Shown here in pieces: positions 1 to 6,817 of a DNA stretch of 15,958 bases. The stretch is from Chloroflexi bacterium UBA6265. GTDB taxonomy: Bacteria > Chloroflexota > Chloroflexia > Thermomicrobiales > UBA6265. The translations under genes were made by a program, and so were the position numbers. The stretch is from positions 4,368-20,325 of the forward strand of contig DJVD01000280.1 in assembly GCA_002440805.1 (NCBI GenBank), given 5' to 3'. Below the pieces are notes generated by a model. The model did not search any database. It was not told where the DNA came from and worked only from the letters and a program-made list of their open reading frames with translations. Positions within the stretch are counted from its first letter, which is position 1, and every line of letters begins with the position of its first letter.

Positions 1-65
1 CCGACGGCACCATCCATGGCGTTGCGATAATCGATAACCAGGCGCGAGGCGAGTTCATGCGACAC
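1..65 (-). CDS. N-terminal fragment of an unidentified protein (runs off left edge)
   Basis: Read on the minus strand, a GTG codon at 65-63 opens an uninterrupted frame to the window edge. The first residues are MSHELASRLVIDYRNAMDG. A purine-rich ribosome binding site, GGAAAGGA (73-80 on the plus strand as tcctttcc), lies 7 bases before the GTG. A stop codon in the same frame lies a few codons upstream, so translation cannot begin much earlier. Only 21 codons are visible and I cannot name the family. The DY-N-M--AVG pattern faintly recalls the N-termini of some glucose-6-phosphate isomerases, but that is too weak to use. The gene is divergent from the aminotransferase that follows. Confidence 0.5.
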   Translation of the reverse strand, partial: MSHELASRLVIDYRNAMDGAV

Positions 66-122
66 AGGGTGATCCTTTCCGGCACTTTAGATGACCCGCT
101 ACTGGGTCTTCATACCTTAGGA

Positions 123-131
123 AGAATAGCA
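123..131 (-). promoter_or_regulatory. Candidate extended -10 promoter for the left-edge gene
   Basis: On the minus strand the sequence reads TGCTATTCT, the TGn plus -10 hexamer form of a promoter that can work without a good -35. It would start RNA roughly 50 bases before the GTG at 65. No clear -35 was found and the match is short, so this is tentative. Confidence 0.3.
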
Positions 132-233
132 TTTGCCCCCATTGCCCGGCGGCGGGAAGATTGTGGTGGATCATGCCCTATATCGGGGTAGCGGCGGGTA
201 TGAACCTCCCGTACCATTGTTCCAATTGCATTC

Positions 234-263
234 ATGCGAAGATCTGTGATTGAACCTTCGCAT
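234..263. promoter_or_regulatory. Inverted repeat upstream of the aminotransferase gene
   Basis: ATGCGAAG (234-241) and CTTCGCAT (256-263) are perfect 8-base reverse complements separated by 14 bases. The element ends 20 bases before the ribosome binding site of the aminotransferase. It could be an operator for a dimeric regulator or a 5' leader hairpin; the sequence does not decide. Confidence 0.45.
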
Positions 264-293
264 CTGCGCGCATCGACTTGAACAGGAGCAACC

Positions 294-1670
294 ATGACAT
301 CCCTCGCATTCGTGAAAAAAGCGGTCGCTGAAAAGGCGAAAGACCACGTGTGGCCCCATCAGTTACCCTGGACCGTGCAGGCCGAGGACGATGGACTGAC
401 CATTTTCGAATCAGGCAAGAATTCCACCCTTACCGATGTTCACGGCAAGGAGTACCTCGACGGTATTTCCGGCCTGTGGGTGGTGAACGTTGGACATGGC
501 CGTGTGGAAATCGCCGAAGCGATGGCCGAGCAGGCGAAGAAGCTTGCCTATGTCTCGGCGGTAGGCTTTACCAACGAACCGGCAGCCCACCTTGCCCACA
601 AGCTCTCCGAGATCACCCCCGGCGATCTCAGCCGCAGCTACATGGTCAGCGGTGGCTCCGAGGCAGTAGAAACCGCCATCAAGATCGCCAAACAGGTCCA
701 GGCCATGCGTGGCTTCCCACGCCGCTACAAGGTGATTGCCCGCCGTGGCAGCTATCACGGGATGACGCACGGAGCCATGAGTCTTACGGCCAGCCGCGAG
801 GAGAAGTGGTTCGGCCCATTTATGTACGGCGTGTCCCACGTGCCCGCCCCGAACCACTATCGCAATGACTTCGGCCTGGAGGGCGAAGCCGGCGATATCA
901 TGGCCGCGAAGTACGTGGAGCAGGAAATCATTAACCAGGGTCCGGAAACCGTGGCCTGTGTAATTGGCGAACCGGTATCGAGCGCCGCCGGCATCCACGT
1001 ACCCAGCCCGAAGTACTGGCAGATGCTGCGCGAGATCTGCGATCGCCACGGCGTGATCCTGATTGCCGACGAAGTGATCAACGGGTTCGGCCGCACCGGC
1101 ACCATGTTCTGCATGGAGCAAATGGGCGCAACCCCGGACATCATGACCGTGGCCAAGGGTCTCACCAGTGGTTACATGCCGATGGGTGCAGCTATCGCCT
1201 CACCGAAGATCTTCGCCGAGTTCGAGAACCAGCCCGAAATCTCGATGGGCCACCTGCTCACATTCGGTGGCCACGCAGTGGCTGCCGCTGCAGCGCTCAA
1301 GAATATCGAGATCATGGAAGAAGAGAACCTGGTGCAGCGGGGCGCCGAAATGGGCGTTTACCTGCGCGAGCAGCTCGAAGGATTGCGCAGCCATCCGTCA
1401 GTAGGCGATGTTCGTGGTATCGGCCTGCTGCAGGGTATCGAGGTGGTGAAGAACAAGGAAAAGAAGACTCCACTCAACAAGACCGACAAGTTCTGCACTG
1501 AGCTGGGCAAGAAGGTGTTCGAGAAGGGTTTGGTTACCCGCACCTGGAACATCGTCCACTTCGCGCCGCCGCTGGTGGTAACCACAGACGAAATTGATCG
1601 CATGGTTGCGATTGTTGACGAAGCCCTGACCGAGACCGAGCGGGAGTTCCAGCACGAGATCGAAGGCTAG
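294..1670 (+). CDS. Class III PLP-dependent aminotransferase (omega-amino acid:pyruvate type)
   Basis: The 458-residue product is a full-length cytosolic fold-type I aminotransferase of class III, which moves an amino group, often a terminal one, between an amino compound and an oxo-acid through pyridoxal phosphate. The order of motifs is complete. A DHVWPHQLPW segment lies at residues 17-26. The cofactor phosphate loop SGGSEAVE is at 119-126, and the ring-stacking SYH at 153-155. The family signature IADEVINGFGRTG starts at 257, with D259 facing the pyridine nitrogen. The Schiff-base lysine is K288 in VAKGLTSGYMPMGA, and TFGGH follows at 323-327. AGGAG at 284-288, 5 bases before the ATG, fixes the start. 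Taurine-, beta-alanine- or putrescine-pyruvate transaminases and simple omega-transaminases share this pattern, so the substrate cannot be read from the sequence. No neighbouring gene suggests a pathway. Confidence 0.93.
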   Translation: MTSLAFVKKAVAEKAKDHVWPHQLPWTVQAEDDGLTIFESGKNSTLTDVHGKEYLDGISGLWVVNVGHGRVEIAEAMAEQAKKLAYVSAVGFTNEPAAHLAHKLSEITPGDLSRSYMVSGGSEAVETAIKIAKQVQAMRGFPRRYKVIARRGSYHGMTHGAMSLTASREEKWFGPFMYGVSHVPAPNHYRNDFGLEGEAGDIMAAKYVEQEIINQGPETVACVIGEPVSSAAGIHVPSPKYWQMLREICDRHGVILIADEVINGFGRTGTMFCMEQMGATPDIMTVAKGLTSGYMPMGAAIASPKIFAEFENQPEISMGHLLTFGGHAVAAAAALKNIEIMEEENLVQRGAEMGVYLREQLEGLRSHPSVGDVRGIGLLQGIEVVKNKEKKTPLNKTDKFCTELGKKVFEKGLVTRTWNIVHFAPPLVVTTDEIDRMVAIVDEALTETEREFQHEIEG

Positions 1671-1674
1671 TCCG

Positions 1675-3954
1675 CTAGCTACGGTTAATTCCCTCGAGGG
1701 CGATTGCTGCAGGTGCAGCGTCGCCCTCGCTGCTTTTACGCGGCGTTGGCCACCAGTTCCATCGGCCCATCAGTTGCATGGTGGCAGGGAGGAGGAGGAG
1801 CCGCACAATGGTTGCATCGATCACGATCGCGATCCCCAGGCCAATCCCCAAGGCTTTCATCACATCCAGGTCGCTCAAGCCGAACGCAACGAACACCGTG
1901 AGCATGAGGATCGCGCTGGCAGTGACGATCCCTGCGGCATGCTCAAGTCCGGTTGATACGGCCCGGGTCGTGTTTCCATGTTGCAGCCATGATTCGCGGA
2001 TACGGCTGAGCATAATGATCTCGAAATCCATCCCGAGGCCAAACAGGAAGCAGAACATCAGGACCGGGATGAGCATCACCGTGGTGCCGTTCGCCTCCGC
2101 TCCGAGCAGGCCGGCGAGGTGTCCTTCCTGGAAAATCCACACGAGCGCACCGAACGATGCCCCCATGGAGGCCAGGTTGAGCAGGATGGCCTTGATTGGC
2201 AAAATCGCCGACCGGAAGTGCAGGACGAGCGCCACCAACGTGAGGGTAATCACCCACACCAGGACCAAAGGAGCTTGCCGGGAGATGTGATTGAGTACGT
2301 CGAGGTCGAGCGCGAGGCGACCGCCGACTTGCACTTGCAGGCCATCTGCCGGATTTGAGGCCAGGTCTGCGCGGATCAGCGCCACGAGTTGGTGCTGTTC
2401 GGTTTCCGTGAGGGAGTTGGCAGGATAGACCGTCAACAGCGCCGCGTTCGACGTGATGAATGGCCGGCTTGCAGTTACCAGGTCGGGTTCGAGGATGAAG
2501 CTGGTGGATAGGGTACTGGCGGTCAAGCCGATCGGCAGGAATCCCCAGATACTTTCCACCCGGTTAATACCGGGCATTGTTTCAATTCGGCGCACCAACG
2601 ACTGATAACGTTCCAGGTTGGCGGTTTCGAGCATCGCACCACGCTCTGGTTGGATCACGATCTCGATCGGCGAGGTTGATGCCAATGGGAACTGCTGCTG
2701 GATGGCCGCAGCCGTCTGGCGGCTTTCCGCGGTCGGGGGCAAGTTTTCAATACCAGGAGACACTGCGTTGATGCTCAAGACCGGAGCAGCGAGCGCAGAC
2801 AACAACGCCACGCACAGGACGACGGTGACAAGTGGATGGTGTTCCCGCCAACCCTCGATGCGCTGCAGCAGTCGCCGCTTTGATCTGGGGGTGGTTCCGG
2901 CGAACCGTTGGGGCCACAACGAGAGTACGGCTGGTACGGCCACCAGCGCCAGCAGCGCCGCTACCAGTACGACGAGGGCACCGAGGAAGGCCGTGGTTGT
3001 GGCGGCCGGCACATCAAAGAAGAGCAGCCCGCTCAGGCCAATGGCCACGGTGGAACCGGCTGTCAGGACTGTTTTACCGGCGGTGGCCAACGTTGCCGAC
3101 AGGGCGTGTTCCGGAGCCTGGCCAGCCAGTTCCTCGCGGAACCGGGTCACCATGATCAGTGCGTAGTCGATGCCCACTGCCAGTCCAAGCATGGTGACGG
3201 CATTGATCGTGAACACATTCACCGCCGCGTATCGGCCGATTAATGCCATTGCCGCGAGTGTGATGATCATACTGCCGGCCGCCAACGCGACAGGAACCAG
3301 GGCAGGAACCAATCCGCGAAAGATCACCAGCAACATCACCAGCGTGATCGGTAACGAGATCAGTTCCGCCCGGACGAGATCGTTGTGGCCGATAGTCCTG
3401 AAATCGTCACCAACTACGGGCAGGCCAGTCAGGGTCGCGTTCAACGCGGTCGGGGCAAGGTTAGAGCGCAACCATGCAGGCGTGCCGAAATCGCCTTCCG
3501 GTGCCGATGCGAGCGTGATCACGGCCAGGCTTGATTGGCCATCATGGCCAATCAACATCGTGTTCAGCATGTCATTGCGGGTAGTGCCCCAGGTGAGCAC
3601 CGAATCCACCTTCGCCATCGCCCGGAACGGCCGCACGGCAAACTGCACAGATTCGACAAATTTCGGGTCGCTGGCATTCAGGGTGCCGGTGGGATCGGTG
3701 AACAGCACATAGTACGTGGTGTCGCTGCGGCCGAATTCGGTGGCACTGAGGCGTTGAACCTGGACGGCATCCGCGGAGTCCGGCAACCAGCCATCGGGCA
3801 CCGTGTGCCGGGTGGCAGTGAGCGCGAGCGGAATGAGCGCAATGCAGGCCAGGAAGGTAGCAACCACCACAGTTCGTGCATGCCGCACAATCCATGCACT
3901 CCAACGCTGTGACAAGTGTTGGCTGCTCTGGTTGCTGCCACGAATCACAAGCAC
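1675..3954 (-). CDS. MMPL-family (RND superfamily) membrane transporter
   Basis: The 759-residue integral membrane protein has the duplicated RND/MMPL layout. There is one N-terminal helix (about 27-48), a large extracytoplasmic domain (about 50-196), five helices (about 198-347), then the same arrangement again: helix about 375-396, domain about 397-560, five helices to about 724. The proton-relay motifs are GLAVGIDYALIM (D263-Y264, helix 4) and GLGMDFEIIML (D643-F644, helix 10). In mycobacterial MmpL3 both sites are Asp-Tyr; here the second Tyr is Phe. Family members export lipids or hydrophobic compounds using the proton gradient, but this substrate is unknown. Translation most likely begins at GTG 3954-3952, with GGAG 4 bases upstream (3959-3962); there is no in-frame ATG upstream. 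The end lies 4 bases from the convergent aminotransferase stop, leaving no room for a separate terminator. Confidence 0.92.
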   Translation of the reverse strand: MLVIRGSNQSSQHLSQRWSAWIVRHARTVVVATFLACIALIPLALTATRHTVPDGWLPDSADAVQVQRLSATEFGRSDTTYYVLFTDPTGTLNASDPKFVESVQFAVRPFRAMAKVDSVLTWGTTRNDMLNTMLIGHDGQSSLAVITLASAPEGDFGTPAWLRSNLAPTALNATLTGLPVVGDDFRTIGHNDLVRAELISLPITLVMLLVIFRGLVPALVPVALAAGSMIITLAAMALIGRYAAVNVFTINAVTMLGLAVGIDYALIMVTRFREELAGQAPEHALSATLATAGKTVLTAGSTVAIGLSGLLFFDVPAATTTAFLGALVVLVAALLALVAVPAVLSLWPQRFAGTTPRSKRRLLQRIEGWREHHPLVTVVLCVALLSALAAPVLSINAVSPGIENLPPTAESRQTAAAIQQQFPLASTSPIEIVIQPERGAMLETANLERYQSLVRRIETMPGINRVESIWGFLPIGLTASTLSTSFILEPDLVTASRPFITSNAALLTVYPANSLTETEQHQLVALIRADLASNPADGLQVQVGGRLALDLDVLNHISRQAPLVLVWVITLTLVALVLHFRSAILPIKAILLNLASMGASFGALVWIFQEGHLAGLLGAEANGTTVMLIPVLMFCFLFGLGMDFEIIMLSRIRESWLQHGNTTRAVSTGLEHAAGIVTASAILMLTVFVAFGLSDLDVMKALGIGLGIAIVIDATIVRLLLLPATMQLMGRWNWWPTPRKSSEGDAAPAAIALEGINRS

Positions 3955-4029
3955 AACACTCCATATCAGTAGATGAGGGACGCTGATTGGTAGTGTACAG
4001 TGACCTTGCAGATATCAGAATGTAAACCC

Positions 4030-4033
4030 GGAG
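4030..4033 (+). promoter_or_regulatory. Ribosome binding site that sets the ppc start
   Basis: GGAG lies 5 bases before ATG 4039. The longer frame opens at GTG 4000, which has no such site and would add 13 residues unlike the family N-terminus. I therefore place the start at 4039. Confidence 0.65.
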
Positions 4034-4038
4034 TCGGC

Positions 4039-6804
4039 ATGAGCCAGCATCCATCGGCCACAACATCAGTCAGGCGGCGGACATTCTCGGATGACCTGTA
4101 CCTGTTGGTCGGCATTCTCGGTGACGTCATCCAGGAGACGGCCGGTCCAGACGCCTTTGCGCTGGAAGAGGCGGTGCGCGCCGGTGGCAAGCAACTCCGG
4201 CGCGGCGACCCGGATGCGGGCAAGGAACTCGATCGCCTGATCAAGAATGCCGATTCCGACGAGCTCCGTGTGCTCATTCGCGCGTTCACCAACTATTTCC
4301 AGCTCAATAACATCGTGGAAGATAGCGAGCGGATTCGGAGGGTACGACGGCGAGAATCCGAGAACCCTACGGCACCGCGGCGAGGCTCGATTCAGGAAAC
4401 GATCCATGCCCTCGCGCGTCGCGGTATCACCGCCGACCAGATGCAAACATTACTCAACCAGGCCGATATCAGGTTCGTCCTTACCGCCCATCCGACCGAG
4501 GCCCGGCGGCGCACCATCATCGACAAGTTGTCGCGGATTTTTCACACGATTCGCGATCTGGACGAGCGCCAGGCCCTGCCACGTGAGGTCGATCGCGCCC
4601 GCACCATGATGGCATCGGCCATTGCCGGTTTATGGACCAGCAACGAGCTCCGAATCACCCAGCCAACTGTGCAGGATGAGCTTCGAGCCACGCTGGTGTA
4701 CTTCGCTTCCAGTCTCGCTCCGGTTCTGATCGCCATCTATCGCGATATTGAGGAAGGGATGGCAGCCGTCTATCCCGATCAGCAGATCACCGTTCCTTCA
4801 TTTGTGCGCTTCGGTTCCTGGATTGGTGGTGATCGCGACGGGAATCCGTTCGTGACGCCCGATGTCACTACCGAAGCGCTGCACATGATGCGGTCGGCAG
4901 CCATCGATCTGCTGCACGATCGCCTCACATGGCTGGCGGGCCGGGTATCGGTGCATACCAGGATGGTGCGGCCGTCGACCCGCCTCGATACGCTGTTAGC
5001 TGAGTATGGGGTGATGTTTCCCGATCTCGATCGCTACCTTGCCGTCAACAACGAAGGCGAACCCTATCGGCATGTGCTCACGTTGATGCGTGAGCGCCTC
5101 GCTGCGGCCCGCAACCATCATCCCCATGGCTATACCTCGGCTGCCCAGTTGCATGCCGACCTGATGACCGTAGACGCCGCTTTGCGCGAACAATCGATGA
5201 CACGCATCGCCAACGGCGACCTTCGCGACATCATTCGCCTGGTGGATGTCTTTGGCTTCAACCTGGCGATGATGGATATTCGCGATCATGCCAACCGCCA
5301 CCAGGCCACGATCGACTGGATGCTACGACATGCGGGTGTTGAGACCGACTATGCCTCACTCGATGAACCCGCCAGGGTAACGCTGCTGTTGAGGCATATC
5401 GACGATCCGCGACCACTTGTGTACCAGCATGTCGCCGATGTCCCTCATCCGGCGCGGGAGGTGCTGGCCACGTTCCGCACCATTCGCGATCAACTGGCGG
5501 CACAGTCTGCGCCGCGCGTACCGGCGTACATCATTTCCAACAGCGAATCGGCATCCGATTTGCTGGAGGTGCTGCTCCTGATGAAGGAAACCGGCTTATG
5601 CGATACCGGAGGCGCCCACGCCCGGCTACGTATCGTGCCGCTCTTCGAAGAGCGACAAACGCTTCAGCAATCTGCTGATACCATGCGGAGCTTGCTGGAG
5701 ATGCCTGCCTATCGTGAAGCCCTGGAGAGCAGCGGCGGCGTCCAGGAAGTGATGGTGGGGTATAGCGATTCAAACAAGGACGCCGGCTATTTCGCGTCCA
5801 CGTGGGAGCTCTACCAGGCACAGCAGCATTTGGCCGAGCTTTTTGCCGAATATGGCGTGGAATTCATGTTCTTCCACGGTCGCGGAGGGGCCGTTGGCCG
5901 TGGTGGTGGCCCCACCAACAAGGCGATTTTGGCGCTGCCGCACAATACGGTGCAGGGTCGGATCAAGGTGACGGAGCAGGGCGAGGTGATATCCACTCGC
6001 TACGCCACGCCCGAGATCGCGCACCGCGAAATTGAACTGGCTGTAGGGGCCGTGCTGGCAAAATCGTTCCCTTTGCGCGATTGGGATGGCGGGCATGAAT
6101 CGCCCGACGAGGCCGCCATTTTCCGGCGCATCATGGAGCGAATGGGAGAGGTTTCGGCGAAAGCCTATCAAAACCTGGTCTATGGCGATCCCGATTTCGT
6201 CACCTTCTTCTACCAGGCAACGCCAATCGATGCGATTGCCCGTTTGCAGCTCGGCTCCCGGCCGGCCAAACGAGCCAGCACGAATGATATTCGCCAGTTA
6301 CGCGCGATCCCATGGGTGTTCAGCTGGACCCAATGCCGCATTATCCTGCCTGGTTGGTACGGCCTTGGCACCGCCCTTGAAGACGCAATCGAGGAAGTGG
6401 GCCTGGAGCAACTCCAGCACCTGTGGCTCCAAAAGCCGTTCCTCCATTCCACAATCAGTAATGCCGAAATGGCGATCGCCAAGGCCGACATGGGGATAGC
6501 CGAACGGTACGTCCAGTTGGTGGAGGATCCGGAAATCCGCGACCGCATCTGGTCGCAAATTCGCGACGAATACGATCTCACGGTGCGCATGATCCTGATG
6601 TTGACCGAGGAGGAGCGTTTGCACGATCGCGATCCGCGCCTGCAACGCACCTTTGAACGCCGCAATCCCTATGTTGATCCGCTCTCGCTCATACAGGTGG
6701 AGTTGCTGCGGCGCTGGCGGGCAGGAGGCGACGATCCCGAGGTGATCGAGGCTCTGCACCTGGCAGTGAACGGCATCGCGGGCGGCCTGCGCAACACCGG
6801 CTAG
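4039..6804 (+). CDS. ppc: Phosphoenolpyruvate carboxylase
   Basis: The 921-residue enzyme carboxylates phosphoenolpyruvate with bicarbonate to give oxaloacetate and phosphate, refilling the citric acid cycle. It has the standard bacterial length (E. coli about 883) and all active-site motifs in order, numbered from ATG 4039. The catalytic histidine is H151 in LTAHPTEARRR. SWIGGDRDGNP follows, then NSESASD and PLFEE. VGYSDSNKDAG carries K580, and the glycine-rich FFHGRGGAVGRGGG loop carries R615 and R621. VTEQGEVIS and WTQCRIILPGWYGLG come next, and the protein ends with the usual NGIA-GLRNTG tail, which takes part in allosteric control in this family. It is divergent from the MMPL gene with a gap of 84 bases, and priA follows 13 bases after the stop. 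Nothing looks broken; I expect a functional enzyme, usually activated by acetyl-CoA and inhibited by aspartate in relatives. Confidence 0.97.
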   Translation: MSQHPSATTSVRRRTFSDDLYLLVGILGDVIQETAGPDAFALEEAVRAGGKQLRRGDPDAGKELDRLIKNADSDELRVLIRAFTNYFQLNNIVEDSERIRRVRRRESENPTAPRRGSIQETIHALARRGITADQMQTLLNQADIRFVLTAHPTEARRRTIIDKLSRIFHTIRDLDERQALPREVDRARTMMASAIAGLWTSNELRITQPTVQDELRATLVYFASSLAPVLIAIYRDIEEGMAAVYPDQQITVPSFVRFGSWIGGDRDGNPFVTPDVTTEALHMMRSAAIDLLHDRLTWLAGRVSVHTRMVRPSTRLDTLLAEYGVMFPDLDRYLAVNNEGEPYRHVLTLMRERLAAARNHHPHGYTSAAQLHADLMTVDAALREQSMTRIANGDLRDIIRLVDVFGFNLAMMDIRDHANRHQATIDWMLRHAGVETDYASLDEPARVTLLLRHIDDPRPLVYQHVADVPHPAREVLATFRTIRDQLAAQSAPRVPAYIISNSESASDLLEVLLLMKETGLCDTGGAHARLRIVPLFEERQTLQQSADTMRSLLEMPAYREALESSGGVQEVMVGYSDSNKDAGYFASTWELYQAQQHLAELFAEYGVEFMFFHGRGGAVGRGGGPTNKAILALPHNTVQGRIKVTEQGEVISTRYATPEIAHREIELAVGAVLAKSFPLRDWDGGHESPDEAAIFRRIMERMGEVSAKAYQNLVYGDPDFVTFFYQATPIDAIARLQLGSRPAKRASTNDIRQLRAIPWVFSWTQCRIILPGWYGLGTALEDAIEEVGLEQLQHLWLQKPFLHSTISNAEMAIAKADMGIAERYVQLVEDPEIRDRIWSQIRDEYDLTVRMILMLTEEERLHDRDPRLQRTFERRNPYVDPLSLIQVELLRRWRAGGDDPEVIEALHLAVNGIAGGLRNTG

Positions 6805-6805
6805 C

Positions 6806-6811
6806 TACAAT
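6806..6811 (+). promoter_or_regulatory. TACAAT -10 element, likely leaderless promoter for priA
   Basis: TACAAT sits just after the ppc stop and ends 6 bases before the priA ATG (6818). A -10 at this distance would start RNA at or next to the A of the ATG. No Shine-Dalgarno sequence precedes that ATG, which fits a leaderless message. No -35 match is present at 6783-6788. Confidence 0.45.
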
Positions 6812-6817
6812 GTCACT

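Larger units (their letters stand above)
66..293. other. Divergent intergenic region with dyad and candidate promoter
   Basis: This 228-base gap separates the minus-strand fragment from the plus-strand aminotransferase. It holds a candidate extended -10 for the minus-strand gene (123-131), an 8-base-arm inverted repeat (234-263) and the aminotransferase ribosome binding site (284-288). Two short frames cross it on the minus strand, but neither has a ribosome binding site or a recognisable product. I find no convincing -35/-10 pair for the aminotransferase; a TATATC at 179-184 has no partner at a normal distance. Confidence 0.6.

Noticed and set aside
1788..1800. GGAGGAGGAGGAG run as a repeat or strong ribosome binding site
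   Set aside because: It is the antisense of four CTC leucine codons in the last membrane helix of the MMPL protein.
3170..3712. Plus-strand open frame of 180 codons inside the MMPL gene
   Set aside because: The opposite strand encodes the conserved transmembrane and periplasmic parts of the transporter; the plus frame has no motif or start signal.
4000..4038. Upstream GTG start for ppc
   Set aside because: No ribosome binding site precedes it, whereas ATG 4039 has GGAG 5 bases upstream and gives a family-like N-terminus.
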